Positions 44,079 to 53,416 are shown, counted from the first letter of the stretch. The stretch is 64,000 bases of DNA from Nocardioides carbamazepini (GCF_024614185.1 NZ_JAHTLF010000016.1:434001-498000); one strand, 5' to 3'. The notes: generated by a model from the sequence alone, not told the origin. A program made the numbers and translations.

Positions 44079-46757
44079 TCACGGGACGGGCTCGGTGCGC
44101 GGCGCGAGGGCCGTCGCGAGCTGTGAGCGCGCGGTGATGCCCAGTTTCTGGTAGGCCCGGCTCAGATGGGTCTCCACCGTGCGCACCGAGGTGCCGGTAC
44201 GACGGGCCACCTGTTGGTTGGAGAGCCCGTCCGCCGCGAGCCGCGCGGTCGCGAGCTCCGCCGGGGTCAGGGCGCCGTCCTGCGTCCGCCGCCGCCCGCC
44301 GACCTTGCCGAGCTCGTCGCCGACCAGCGCGACCCAGCCGTCGGCCCCGATCTCGCTCAGCTCGGCGCTGGCCGCCTCCAGCAGCGTCCGCGCGTGCCCC
44401 CACTGGCGCCGGCGCCGTAGCGCGGCCCCCACGACGGTCAGGACCCGCGCGGCGTCGAAGGCCAGGCCCATCGCCCGGAGCTCGTCGGCCGCTTGCGTCG
44501 CCACGGCCGCCGCGACCCCCGGCGCATGGGATCCCTCGACGGCGCCGCGGAGTGCGTCGAGCGCCCGGGTGACGGCGAGCGCCCAGGGATGCTGTTGTGC
44601 GTCGGCCGCTGCCCGGAGCTGGTCCGCGACGGCCCAGGCCGCGTCGGCCTCCCCGACCGCGAGGCGGGCAGCGGCCAGCTCGAACGCGACCGGGAAGGCC
44701 CCGGGGTTCCCGACGCCCTCGCGACGGCACCAGTCCCACACCTCGCCCAGAGCCGTGGCTGCCCGGGACGGATCGCCGGCGCAGGTGGCGACCAGCCCCT
44801 CGGTGATCGACAGGTCGAGCAGCACCCAGCCGGAGTCGACCGCGCGGGCGAGCGGCCGAGTCGCGCCCAGCCACTGCTCGGCCTCCGCGCGCCGACCGCG
44901 CAGCGCGGCCAGCCGGGCCTGCAGACGCAGGTGGTCGGGACTGTCGAACGCCTCCGCGTAGCCGAACGCCTCCACCACCTCGAGCAGCTCCGTCGCGCGG
45001 TCGAGGCGACCGGCGCGCAGCTCCACCTCGGTCAGGAGCATGTTCGCCGCGAGGAAGTCGGCGTGCCCGCCGCATTCCTCGTCCGCTGCGATGCGGGCGG
45101 TCAGCAGGCGCCGCGCGCCCGCGACGTCGCCGCGCCAGCAGCGACGGCTCGCCGTCGTGACGTCATCGACCCGGTCGGAGTCGGGGAGGCCGGCCATCGC
45201 CCTGGCCCAGGAGGCGCCGAGCGTCGCCTCCGGGTCGAGCTCCACCGCCCGCTCCGCGAGGTGGACCGCGTCCTGGATGTGCCTCACCTGGGCCACCGCC
45301 ATCACCGTCGCCCGCAGCGACAGGGCCTCGGCGCGGAGCGTGGGCGCGTGCGACGCGTCGGCGATGGCTCGGTCGATGTAGTCCAGGCACCGGGCGATCG
45401 ACTCGACCTCGCCGTCCGTCGCGAGCAGCCACCCCCGGGCGCGCAGGTCTCCGGCGGGCAGAGCGGTCAGCTCGTGGTCGAGCAGCGCGGTGAGCTCGGC
45501 GGTGACCCCGGCCACCGACATCCGCTCGGCCAGGCGCAGGACCCGCTCGGGTCGGTCGGGACAGTCGGGGGTGGTGCGGTCGAGGGTGAGCCGGGCGAGC
45601 TCGACGGCCGTCTCCGCGCGTCCGGCGGCAGCCGCCTGCTCGGCGGCCCGGTCGAGCAGAGCGGCGAGGCGGTCGTCGTACCCGTGCGAGCCCAGCGCGC
45701 GGTGCCGGACGCCGCGCTCGGTGTCGCCGAGTACGGCGGCGAGCCGGCGGTGCAGGGCACGACGTGTCTCCGGGCCTGCCGCGGTCCACGCGGTGGCCGC
45801 CAGCAGGGGGTGCGCGGGACGGACCCGGCCGGTATCCGGGTCGATGAGCAGCAGCCGATCGTCGAGCGCTCGGGCCAGGGTCTCGGCATCCCCCAGCGCG
45901 ACCAGGTCTCCGTCTCCGAGCAGCGGCTCGGCGGCCGTCGCCAACAGGAGGTCCCGCTCGGGCGCGGGGAGGTGGGCGACGCGCTGGGCGAAGAGGTCGG
46001 CCAGGTCCGTGGGGACGGGCAGGGGAGCGCCGAACGGCGGCAGCGGCCGGTCGCGCAGCACCCGGCCGATCTCCAGCGCGAACAGCGGGTTGCCCCGCGC
46101 ATGATCGGCGACCCTCACGCCCAGCCAGCGCGGCAGGGCCAGATCCAGGCGGCGGACCAACAGCCGGGGCACCATCTCGTGGGAGAGCGGACCGACGTCC
46201 ACGACGTCCAGCTCCCGACGCTGCAGCACGGACTCGATGGGCGTCGCGCTCTCGCCGCTGCGCCGCGTGAACACGAACCGCAGCCTTCCTCCAGCCAGAC
46301 TGCGCGCGGCCTGGGCGAGGGCCTGCGTGGACTCCGCGTCCGACCACTGGACGTCGTCGATCGCGATGAGCAACGGGCCCTGCGTCGCCAGCGCCTGCAG
46401 CACTGCCGTCGTCCCCCGGGCCACGGCCGTCGCGGTGATCGGCTCGGCCGGCACCTCGCGGAGCATGGCGGCCGCCAGGGCCTGGCGGACCGGAGGGTCG
46501 AGTCGTACGTCGTCCAGCTCGATGCCGGCGAACAGGTCGGCCAGGACGCCGAACCCGAACGCCGCGCCCGCCTCGCCCACCCGGGCTCGCAGCGTGCGCC
46601 ACCCGCGTGCTGCGGCGATGTCCAGCCCGGCCTCCCACAGCGTCGACTTGCCGATGCCGGGCTCACCGGTGAAGGTCAGGCCCGCGATGCCCTGTCCGTC
46701 GAGGAGCCGGGCGATCGTCCCGAGCTCGCGTCCCCTGCCGAGCACGTCGGCGTCCAT
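44079..46757 (-). CDS. LAL-type LuxR-family transcriptional regulator
   Basis: An 892-residue large ATP-binding regulator of the LuxR family. The N-terminal AAA/STAND ATPase has Walker A TFTGEPGIGKST near residue 30 and Walker B LLIAIDDVQWSD. A long helical TPR-like middle (about 350-800) follows. The C-terminal LuxR helix-turn-helix is LTPAELATARLAADGLSNQQVARRTGTSVRTVETHL. Such proteins activate genes on ligand binding; nothing nearby indicates the ligand. ATG 46757 is supported by a leaderless -10 (TACCGT, 46769-46764) six bases upstream. The open frame continuing past it to 47795 overlaps rplJ and is spurious. Confidence 0.93.
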   Translation of the reverse strand: MDADVLGRGRELGTIARLLDGQGIAGLTFTGEPGIGKSTLWEAGLDIAAARGWRTLRARVGEAGAAFGFGVLADLFAGIELDDVRLDPPVRQALAAAMLREVPAEPITATAVARGTTAVLQALATQGPLLIAIDDVQWSDAESTQALAQAARSLAGGRLRFVFTRRSGESATPIESVLQRRELDVVDVGPLSHEMVPRLLVRRLDLALPRWLGVRVADHARGNPLFALEIGRVLRDRPLPPFGAPLPVPTDLADLFAQRVAHLPAPERDLLLATAAEPLLGDGDLVALGDAETLARALDDRLLLIDPDTGRVRPAHPLLAATAWTAAGPETRRALHRRLAAVLGDTERGVRHRALGSHGYDDRLAALLDRAAEQAAAAGRAETAVELARLTLDRTTPDCPDRPERVLRLAERMSVAGVTAELTALLDHELTALPAGDLRARGWLLATDGEVESIARCLDYIDRAIADASHAPTLRAEALSLRATVMAVAQVRHIQDAVHLAERAVELDPEATLGASWARAMAGLPDSDRVDDVTTASRRCWRGDVAGARRLLTARIAADEECGGHADFLAANMLLTEVELRAGRLDRATELLEVVEAFGYAEAFDSPDHLRLQARLAALRGRRAEAEQWLGATRPLARAVDSGWVLLDLSITEGLVATCAGDPSRAATALGEVWDWCRREGVGNPGAFPVAFELAAARLAVGEADAAWAVADQLRAAADAQQHPWALAVTRALDALRGAVEGSHAPGVAAAVATQAADELRAMGLAFDAARVLTVVGAALRRRRQWGHARTLLEAASAELSEIGADGWVALVGDELGKVGGRRRTQDGALTPAELATARLAADGLSNQQVARRTGTSVRTVETHLSRAYQKLGITARSQLATALAPRTEPVP

Positions 46758-46763
46758 GGCGTC

Positions 46764-46769
46764 ACGGTA
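46764..46769 (-). promoter_or_regulatory. Leaderless -10 box of LuxR-family gene
   Basis: TACCGT on the reverse strand, six bases before ATG 46757, with TTCCGC 17 bases further upstream as a weak -35. Confidence 0.5.
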
Positions 46770-46869
46770 GCGATGGTGGACGGAGGGCGGAACCTCTCGA
46801 CCCTCGCCGATCGGCCCGCGATCCGGCTCGCCACGATTTGGCCCGGGCCCGCGGGCGCCGTACCGTTGC

Positions 46870-47017
46870 TCCTCGAAACCTAAAGACCGCCGGTTGTCCG
46901 GGCTACCAGTCCGGACCGAAGGTTCCGCGAGAGTGGACGGCCTGCGCAGGGGATCAGAGCACCGATGACGCGGTTCCAGCCGCGAGGTCCACGCCCTGAG
47001 CGCCTGCGCTCGGGGCG
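46870..47017 (+). ncRNA. Ribosomal protein L10 leader of rplJ-rplL mRNA
   Basis: The 309-base region between the divergent LuxR-family gene and rplJ carries a structured leader. It ends in a stem-loop of 11 pairs (46992-47002 with 47007-47017, one G-U) followed by TTCGTCTTT, an attenuator-like hairpin. L10 leaders bind the L10(L12) complex to repress the operon. The 5' boundary is estimated. Confidence 0.6.
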
Positions 47018-47066
47018 TTCGTCTTTCCCGGACGAGTGCGGAGGTCTTCCATCCGGAAGGAGACCC

Positions 47067-47735
47067 ATGGCGCGGGCAGACAAGCAGGCCGCCGTCGCGG
47101 AGATCGCTGAGTCCTTCAGTGAGTCCGCTGGCGCTGTGCTGACCGAGTACCGCGGTCTCACCGTCAAGGAGCTGCAGGACCTTCGCCGCTCCCTCGGTGC
47201 GAACGCCAACTACGCCGTGGTCAAGAACACGCTGGCCAAGCTCGCCGCCAAGGAGGCGGGCATCGACGGCTTCGACGACCTGCTGACCGGCCCGACCGCG
47301 ATCGCCTTCATCAAGGGCGACGTCGTCGAGGCGGCCAAGGGTCTGCGTGACTTTGCCAAGGCGAACCCCACCCTGGTCATCAAGGGTGGCGTTCTGGACG
47401 GCAACTTCCTCGACGCGAAGGAGATCGGCAAGCTCGCCGACCTCGAGTCGCGCGAGGTCCTGCTGGGCAAGATGGCGGGCGCGATGCTCGCCTCCCTCAG
47501 CCAGGCCGTCTACCTCCTCAACGCCCCGCTCGCCCAGGCTGCCCGGCTCGCCGGCGCCCTGGAGGCGAAGGCCCAGGAGGACCCCTCGATCCTCGCAGGT
47601 GGTGCCGGTACGCCGGCCGCCGCCGAGGAGGCTCCGGTTGCCGACGAGGCTGCCGAGGCCCCCGCTGACGAGGCTCCCGCCGCGGACGACGCGGACGCGG
47701 CCGCCTCTGACGAGGGCGACACCGCCGAGGCCTGA
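47067..47735 (+). CDS. rplJ: 50S ribosomal protein L10
   Basis: 222 residues. The conserved RNA-binding N-terminal domain has [53 protein letters not shown] and [12 protein letters not shown]. The C-terminal helix binds L7/L12 dimers. An extra acidic/Ala tail of about 50 residues ([20 protein letters not shown]) extends the protein beyond the usual ~170-175 residues. GGAAGGAG precedes ATG 47067, after the L10 leader. Confidence 0.97.
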   Translation: MARADKQAAVAEIAESFSESAGAVLTEYRGLTVKELQDLRRSLGANANYAVVKNTLAKLAAKEAGIDGFDDLLTGPTAIAFIKGDVVEAAKGLRDFAKANPTLVIKGGVLDGNFLDAKEIGKLADLESREVLLGKMAGAMLASLSQAVYLLNAPLAQAARLAGALEAKAQEDPSILAGGAGTPAAAEEAPVADEAAEAPADEAPAADDADAAASDEGDTAEA

Positions 47736-47815
47736 GGCCCCGGCGTCACCACCACCTGAAACCCGGCCGGCGCGCGACGTACGCACGCCGACCACCTGAG
47801 AAAGGAACCGCCACC

Positions 47816-48208
47816 ATGGCGAAGCTCACCACCGACGAGCTCCTCGACGCGTTCAAGGAGATGACCCTCATCGAGCTCTCCGAGTTCGTGAAGCAGTTCG
47901 AGGAGACCTTCGGCGTCACCGCCGCCGCTCCGGTCGCCGTTGCCGCTGCCCCCGCCGCCGGCGGTGCCGCGGGCGGTGCCGAGGAGGCCGCTGCCCAGGA
48001 CGAGTTCGACGTCATCCTCGAGGCCGCTGGTGACAAGAAGATCAACGTCATCAAGGAGGTCCGCGCGCTGACCTCCCTCGGTCTCAAGGAGGCCAAGGAC
48101 CTCGTCGAGGGCGCCCCGAAGGCGATCCTCGAGAAGGTCAACAAGGAGACGGCCGACAAGGCCAAGGAGTCCCTCGAGGGCGCCGGCGCCACCGTCACCC
48201 TGAAGTGA
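47816..48208 (+). CDS. rplL: 50S ribosomal protein L7/L12
   Basis: 130 residues. The N-terminal dimerisation helix ([22 protein letters not shown]) leads to the Ala/Gly-rich hinge [21 protein letters not shown]. The C-terminal factor-binding domain is [30 protein letters not shown]. It forms the ribosomal stalk that recruits translation GTPases. GAAAGGAACC precedes the ATG. A strong terminator follows. Confidence 0.98.
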   Translation: MAKLTTDELLDAFKEMTLIELSEFVKQFEETFGVTAAAPVAVAAAPAAGGAAGGAEEAAAQDEFDVILEAAGDKKINVIKEVRALTSLGLKEAKDLVEGAPKAILEKVNKETADKAKESLEGAGATVTLK

Positions 48209-48238
48209 CCTGTTCCTGACGGAACACAGTCCGGTCCC

Positions 48239-48279
48239 GAGGCCGGCAGGGCATCCGCCCTGCCGGCCTCGTGCGTTTT
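48239..48279 (+). terminator. Intrinsic terminator after rplL
   Basis: A perfect 14-bp stem (48239-48252 with 48257-48270), ATCC loop, then GTGCGTTTT. It is the most classical terminator in the window. Confidence 0.9.
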
Positions 48280-48299
48280 CCGGCGGCAGCCATAGCACT

Positions 48300-48335
48300 A
48301 CTCGCGAGTTGGACGCTAGGTTCTACTCGCCAGTA
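48300..48335 (+). promoter_or_regulatory. mceG promoter with two operator-like palindromes
   Basis: ACTCGCGAGT (48300-48309) is a perfect palindrome. TACTCGCCAGTA (48324-48335) is an imperfect one with the same half-site ACTCG-CGAGT. The -10-like TAGGTT (48316-48321) lies between them, so a bound repressor would block transcription of the mce operon. Regulator unknown; a TetR-type lipid regulator is a reasonable guess. Confidence 0.45.
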
Positions 48336-48459
48336 AGGTGCGGGTCTCGATGGCTGGGTCGGCGTGACGCGCGCCACGGTTGCCGCGTAACGTGCGCCAC
48401 GCGGCTGCGTTGATCCTTCGCAGCGGGGGCTGGCGAGCGGACGTAGGGAGAGGACGAAC

Positions 48460-49422
48460 ATGGGCGTCGACGTACAGGTCACGAACCTGACGAAGCAGTT
48501 CGGGAAGCAGCTCATCTGGAAGGGCGTGTCGCTCACCCTGCCCGCGGGCGAGATCTCGGTGATGCTCGGCCCGTCCGGCACCGGCAAGTCCGTCTTCCTC
48601 AAGGCGCTCATCGGCCTGATCAAGCCCGACGAGGGCTCCATCGTGATCGAGGGCACCGACATCGCGAGCTGCTCCGAGAAGGAGCTCTACGAGATCCGCA
48701 AGCTGTTCGGCGTGCTGTTCCAGGACGGCGCGATGTTCGGCTCGATGAACCTCTACGACAACGTCGCCTTCCCGCTGCGCGAGCACACCAAGAAGAGTGA
48801 GTCCGACATCCGTGACATCGTCATGGAGAAGATGGACATGGTCGGCCTGCTCGGCGCCGAGATGAAGCTGCCCGGCGAGATCTCCGGCGGCATGCGCAAG
48901 CGCGCCGGCCTGGCCCGCGCGTTGGTGCTCGACCCCGAGATCCTGCTGATCGACGAGCCCGACTCCGGCCTCGACCCGGTGCGCACGTCGTTCATCAACC
49001 AGCTGTTCGTCGACCTCAACGCCCAGATCGACGCGACCTTCCTCATCGTCACCCACGACATCCACAGCGTCCGGGTGGTGCCCGACCAGATCGGCCTGCT
49101 CTACCACAAGCACCTCGCGATGTACGGTCCGCGCGAGATGCTGCTGTCCTCGGACGAGCCGGTGGTGCGCCAGTTCCTCAACGCCCAGACGATCGGTCCG
49201 ATCGGCATGTCGGAGGAGAAGGACGCCGACCAGCTCGCGGCCGAGAAGGACATGGACCTGCCGCCGCTCCCGCCGATCCCGCTGCAGATGGAGCCGTCCA
49301 ACGGCATCCCGCGTCGCGCGCAGGCCGCGCCGGGCGCCTGGTGCCGCGCCAACGGCATCACGCCGCCTCCCGGGTCCTTCACCCGCGAGGCGGAGCACGC
49401 GTCCGGGAGCAGCGCCGGCTGA
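48460..49422 (+). CDS. mceG: Mce-system ABC ATPase (MceG/Mkl, MlaF-like)
   Basis: A 320-residue ATPase that drives Mce lipid/steroid import. It has Walker A GPSGTGKSV, Q-loop LFQDGAMFGSMNLYDNV (the MlaF-family form), signature ISGGMRKRAGLARAL, Walker B ILLIDEPDSGLD and switch His in IVTHD. The C-terminal extension of about 85 residues (DADQLAAEKDMDLPPLPP...) is typical of actinobacterial MceG. GGGAGAGGACGAAC precedes the ATG. Here it is encoded at the head of the operon, whereas in mycobacteria it is usually unlinked. Confidence 0.95.
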   Translation: MGVDVQVTNLTKQFGKQLIWKGVSLTLPAGEISVMLGPSGTGKSVFLKALIGLIKPDEGSIVIEGTDIASCSEKELYEIRKLFGVLFQDGAMFGSMNLYDNVAFPLREHTKKSESDIRDIVMEKMDMVGLLGAEMKLPGEISGGMRKRAGLARALVLDPEILLIDEPDSGLDPVRTSFINQLFVDLNAQIDATFLIVTHDIHSVRVVPDQIGLLYHKHLAMYGPREMLLSSDEPVVRQFLNAQTIGPIGMSEEKDADQLAAEKDMDLPPLPPIPLQMEPSNGIPRRAQAAPGAWCRANGITPPPGSFTREAEHASGSSAG

Positions 49423-49477
49423 GCGAGCAGGACATCGGGGGCACGACGACACGGGATCAGGACGAAAGGGGCGCTAG

Positions 49478-50260
49478 GTGTCGCTCACCGCTGCACGCGT
49501 GGTCGCCCCACTCGGCGCCGCGGGCAAGCTGTTCGCCTTCGCGCTGGACGTGGGACGAGGGCTGTTCCGGCGCCCGTTCCAGGGGCGTGAGTTCATCCAG
49601 CAGGCCTGGTTCATCGCGTCGGTCACCATCATCCCCACGGCCCTGGTCGCGATCCCCTTCGGCGCGGTCATCGCGCTCCAGGTCGGAGGCCTGATCAAGC
49701 AGTTCGGCGCGCAGTCCTTCACCGGCTCCGCGTCGGTGCTGGCGGTCATCCAGCAGGCGGGTCCCATCGCGACCGCGCTGCTGATCGCGGGCGCGGGCGG
49801 CTCGGCCATCGCGGCCGATCTGGGCGCGCGGAAGATCCGCGAGGAGCTCGACGCCATGATGGTGCTGGGCATCGACCCGATCCAGCGTCTCGTCGTGCCC
49901 CGCGTGCTCGCCTGCATGCTCGTCGCGGTCTTCCTCAACGGCATGGTCAGTGTCGTCGGCGTCGGCGGCGGCTACGTCTTCAACGTGATCCTCCAGGACG
50001 GCACCCCCGGCGCCTATCTCGCCAGCTTCACCGCGCTCGCCCAGCTGCCCGACGTGTGGATCGGCATGATCAAGGCCCTCGTCTTCGGTCTCATCGCCGC
50101 GATCGTCGCCTCCTACAAGGGCATGAACGCCGGCGGTGGCCCCAAGGGCGTCGGCGACGCCGTCAACGAGTCCGTCGTCATCACCTTCCTGCTCCTGTTC
50201 GTCGTCAACTTCACCCTGAGCACGATCTACCTGCAGGTCGTGCCCCCGAAGACGGGTTAG
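49478..50260 (+). CDS. MlaE/YrbE-family permease A
   Basis: A 260-residue MlaE-type membrane permease with about five hydrophobic helices. It contains QAWFIASVTIIPTALVAIPFGAVIALQVGGLIKQFGA and GPIATALLIAGAGGSAIAADLGARKIREELDAM, the conserved cytoplasmic EExDAM-like loop. IDPIQRLVVPRVLACML follows. With permease B it forms the channel of the Mce transporter. It starts at GTG 49478 after AGGACGAAAGGGG. Confidence 0.94.
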   Translation: MSLTAARVVAPLGAAGKLFAFALDVGRGLFRRPFQGREFIQQAWFIASVTIIPTALVAIPFGAVIALQVGGLIKQFGAQSFTGSASVLAVIQQAGPIATALLIAGAGGSAIAADLGARKIREELDAMMVLGIDPIQRLVVPRVLACMLVAVFLNGMVSVVGVGGGYVFNVILQDGTPGAYLASFTALAQLPDVWIGMIKALVFGLIAAIVASYKGMNAGGGPKGVGDAVNESVVITFLLLFVVNFTLSTIYLQVVPPKTG

Positions 50261-50265
50261 CTGAC

Positions 50266-51093
50266 ATGGCGAACATCAAGGCGATCTACGACCGGCCGAT
50301 GAAGGGTCTGGACAACCTCGGTCACGAGCTGTCCTTCTACATCAAGGTCCTGCTCGCGCTGCCGCGCTCCATCAAGCGCTACCCCCGCGAGATCCTGCGG
50401 ATCCTCGCCGAGGTCACCCTCGGGTCCGGCGCCCTCGCCGTCATCGGCGGCACCGTCGGCGTCATCATCGGCATGACCTTCTTCACCGGCGCCCAGGTCG
50501 GCCTGTCGGGGTACGCCGCGCTCAACCAGCTCGGCACCGCGGCCTTCGCCGGCTTCGTGTCCGCCTACTTCAACACCCGTGAGATCGCCCCGCTGGTCGC
50601 GGGCATCGCCCTCGCGGCGACGGTCGGCTGCGGATTCACCGCGCAGCTCGGCGCGATGCGGATCTCCGAGGAGATCGACGCGGTCGAGGTGATGGCGATC
50701 CCCTCGATGCAGTTCCTCGTCACCACCCGGGTGATCGGCGGACTCATCGCGATCGTCCCGCTCTACGTCGTGGGCCTGCTGTCGTCGTACGTCGCGAGCA
50801 GGCTGGTCGTCACCCAGTTCTACGGGCAGTCATCGGGCACCTACGACCATTACTTCAACCAGTTCCTGCCACCGGGCGACGTGCTGTGGTCGTTCGGCAA
50901 GGTACTGGTGTTCGCGGTGGTCGTGATCCTGATCCACTGCTACCACGGCTACACCGCCTCGGGCGGTCCCGCGGGGGTGGGCGTGGCCGTGGGCCGCGCG
51001 GTCCGGACCAGCATCGTGGCGATCAACGTGATCGACCTGTTCCTGTCGATGGCCATCTGGGGTGCCTCGACCACCGTCAGGCTCGCGGGGTGA
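50266..51093 (+). CDS. MlaE/YrbE-family permease B
   Basis: A 275-residue MlaE-type permease, partner of the preceding gene and starting five bases after it. Key segments are GTVGVIIGMTFFTGAQVGLSGYAALNQLG, FVSAYFNTREIAPLVAGIALAATVGCGFTAQLGAMRISEEIDAVEVMAI (EExDAxEVM loop) and CYHGYTASGGPAGVGVAVGRAVR. Five or six membrane helices are predicted. The order YrbEA-YrbEB-MceA-F is the standard mce operon. Confidence 0.95.
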   Translation: MANIKAIYDRPMKGLDNLGHELSFYIKVLLALPRSIKRYPREILRILAEVTLGSGALAVIGGTVGVIIGMTFFTGAQVGLSGYAALNQLGTAAFAGFVSAYFNTREIAPLVAGIALAATVGCGFTAQLGAMRISEEIDAVEVMAIPSMQFLVTTRVIGGLIAIVPLYVVGLLSSYVASRLVVTQFYGQSSGTYDHYFNQFLPPGDVLWSFGKVLVFAVVVILIHCYHGYTASGGPAGVGVAVGRAVRTSIVAINVIDLFLSMAIWGASTTVRLAG

Positions 51094-51100
51094 TCGGGCG

Positions 51101-52360
51101 ATGAACCGGATCCTCGCGGCCCACAAGGTGCTCGGTGTGCTCTTCGTGGCACTGCTGCTCCTCGGCGTGTGGCTGACCTACGCCACGTTCACGAAGAAGT
51201 TCACCGACTACGACCGGGTCACCCTCAAGACCTCCTCGATCGGCCTCCAGCTGCCCAACCGGGCCGACGTGAAGGTCCGCGGCGTGATCGTCGGCGAGGT
51301 GCTCGACGCCCGGTCCGGGGTCAGTGGCGCCGAGCTGACGCTGGGCATCTACCGCGACAAGATCGGCGTCGTACCGGCCAATGTCACCGGCTCGATCGTG
51401 CCGAAGACGCTGTTCGGCGAGAAGTACGTGTCGCTCGTGGTGCCCGAGACCGGACCGTCGGGCACGATGCGTGCCGGCGGGACCATCGAGCGGACCGTGG
51501 TCTCGACCGAGCTCGAGGAGGTCCTCTCCGACCTCTATCCGCTGCTGCGCACGGTGCAGCCGGCCGAGCTCAACGCGACGCTGACCGCCCTCGCGACCGC
51601 CCTCCAGGGGCGGGGTGAGCTGCTCGGCAAGAACCTCGAGACGCTCGACAGCTACCTCAAGCGGATCAACCCGCAGATCCCCGCCCTGCTGGAGGACCTG
51701 AAGCTGACCGCCGAGGTCTCCGACACCTACGCCGACATCCTTCCCCAGGTGGCCCAGATCCTCGATGACACCGTGAAGACGACCGGCACCATCGAGGAGC
51801 GTGAGGCCGCGCTGACCGCGACCCTGCGTGACATCCGCAGCTTCTCCGACACCGCGCGGTCCTTCCTCGACGCCAACGCCGACCGCCTGAAGCGCGCCGG
51901 TGAGCTGAGCACCGAGACCCTGCGGGCCGTCGCCCGCTACGCGCCGACGATCCCGTGCATGTCGGCGGGCATCGTCAAGGCCCAGGGGCGCCTCGCGGAG
52001 GCCTTCCGTGGCTTCGAGCTGCACATCGTCCTCGAGACGCTGCAGGACCAGCCGCGGAAGTACACGCCCGCCGACGCGCCGATCTTCGGCGAGGACCGTG
52101 GCCCCGACTGCCTCGGCCTGCCGGACATCCCGTGGAGCCAGCAGAACCCGTTCCCGCCGCTGCCGCGCCTCAACGACGGCATGAACGGCGACACCGGCAA
52201 GGGCAACCTGCGCCCGGCCCCCGGGAGCACCGGCTACACCGGCAGCCCCGACGACGTGGCCGCCCTGCGCGGCGCGCTCGACCAGGAGTACGCCGGCGCC
52301 GGATCCGACCTCAACGTGCTCCTCGCGGGCCCGCTCCTCGCCGGGGGTGAGTCGTCGTGA
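51101..52360 (+). CDS. mceA: Mce-family protein, first of six (MceA-like)
   Basis: A 419-residue Mce/MlaD-domain protein. The N-terminal TM helix VLGVLFVALLLLGVWLTYATF anchors it. The MCE domain reads VTLKTSSIGLQLPNRADVKVRGVIVGEVLDA and ends IVPKTLFGEKYVSLVVP. A long helical region (about 170-310) follows, with repeated L-x-x-x-L-x-x heptads. The C-terminal tail contains Cys and Pro (CLGLPDIPWSQQNPFPPLP), as in mycobacterial MceA. The six Mce proteins assemble into a lipid-conducting tube. ATG 51101 lies just after the YrbEB stop. Confidence 0.94.
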   Translation: MNRILAAHKVLGVLFVALLLLGVWLTYATFTKKFTDYDRVTLKTSSIGLQLPNRADVKVRGVIVGEVLDARSGVSGAELTLGIYRDKIGVVPANVTGSIVPKTLFGEKYVSLVVPETGPSGTMRAGGTIERTVVSTELEEVLSDLYPLLRTVQPAELNATLTALATALQGRGELLGKNLETLDSYLKRINPQIPALLEDLKLTAEVSDTYADILPQVAQILDDTVKTTGTIEEREAALTATLRDIRSFSDTARSFLDANADRLKRAGELSTETLRAVARYAPTIPCMSAGIVKAQGRLAEAFRGFELHIVLETLQDQPRKYTPADAPIFGEDRGPDCLGLPDIPWSQQNPFPPLPRLNDGMNGDTGKGNLRPAPGSTGYTGSPDDVAALRGALDQEYAGAGSDLNVLLAGPLLAGGESS

Positions 52361-53400
52361 TGCTGCGCGGCCTCGACAAGAAGACCAGCGGCGACCTGAT
52401 CCGGCTGGTCGTCTTCATGGTGAGCACGGCGCTCGCGACGAGCGTCCTGATCATCACCATCGGCAACCTCTCCTTCGGTGCGACCAAGGACTACGCCGCG
52501 GACTTCGTCGACGCCACCGGCGTCAACAAGGGCGACGACATCCGCATCGCGGGCGTCAAGGTCGGCACCGTCCAGGAGATCAGGGTCATCAGCGCCGACC
52601 GGGCCCGGGTGACCTTCTCGGTCGACGCGGACACCCGGCTCGACGAGGCGACCCACGCGACGGTCAAGTACCGCAACCTGATCGGCCAGCGCTACATCTC
52701 GCTGACCCAGGAGGGAGCGGGCGGGGAGCGGCTGGGCGAGGACGACGCCATCCCGGTCGACCGCACCAGGCCGGCGCTCGACCTGACGGTCCTCTTCAAC
52801 GGCTTCAAGCCGCTCTTCCAGGCCCTGTCACCCGACGACATCAACAAGCTGTCGTACGAGATCGTCCAGGTCTTCCAGGGGGAGGGCGGCACCGTCGAGG
52901 GCCTGCTGTCGAGCACCGCGTCGGTCACCCAGACCCTCGCCGACCGCGACCAGGTCATCGGGGAGCTGCTGACCAACCTCGACTACGTCCTCGACCATGT
53001 CGCGGACCGCGACAAGCAGCTGACGAACCTGATCGACAGCTTCCGCTCGCTGATCGGCGGGCTCAACGAGGACCGGGAGGCGATCTTGTCCTCCCTCGAC
53101 TCGATCTCCGAGCTGTCGGTGCAGACGGCCGCGCTCGTCACCGACATCAAGGACCCGTTCATCAAGGACATCAAGGAGCTGCGCAGGGTCGCCGGGACCC
53201 TGGACAAGAACCGCGCCGAGATCGACCGCGCCCTGCAGGTGCTGCCGATCAAGCTCACCAAGATCGGGCGCACGGCGACGTACGGCTCCTGGTTCAACTT
53301 CTACCTGTGCCACTTCAAGGCCACCATCAAGGTCCCGATCCTCCCCAACCCGGTCAGCGCCACCTATGGCGCGACCGCCGACCGCTGCACGCTCGGATGA
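52357..53400 (+). CDS. mceB: Mce-family protein, second (MceB-like)
   Basis: A 347-residue Mce protein. After a TM helix (LIRLVVFMVSTALATSVLIITIG), the MCE domain is DFVDATGVNKGDDIRIAGVKVGTVQEIRVI, ending YRNLIGQRYISLTQE. A helical coiled region (about 130-310) follows. A C-terminal GSWFNFYLCHFK is the conserved late W-F-x-x-Y-x-C motif of MceB/C/D. GTG 52357 overlaps the preceding stop; ATG 52360 is also possible. Confidence 0.94.
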   Translation: MMLRGLDKKTSGDLIRLVVFMVSTALATSVLIITIGNLSFGATKDYAADFVDATGVNKGDDIRIAGVKVGTVQEIRVISADRARVTFSVDADTRLDEATHATVKYRNLIGQRYISLTQEGAGGERLGEDDAIPVDRTRPALDLTVLFNGFKPLFQALSPDDINKLSYEIVQVFQGEGGTVEGLLSSTASVTQTLADRDQVIGELLTNLDYVLDHVADRDKQLTNLIDSFRSLIGGLNEDREAILSSLDSISELSVQTAALVTDIKDPFIKDIKELRRVAGTLDKNRAEIDRALQVLPIKLTKIGRTATYGSWFNFYLCHFKATIKVPILPNPVSATYGATADRCTLG

Positions 53401-53416
53401 GGGGAGGACGCCTGAC

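Noticed and set aside
46760..47795. Extension of the LuxR-family gene to 47795
   Set aside because: It would run antisense through rplJ. The real start at 46757 has a -10 box and begins just before the ATPase domain.
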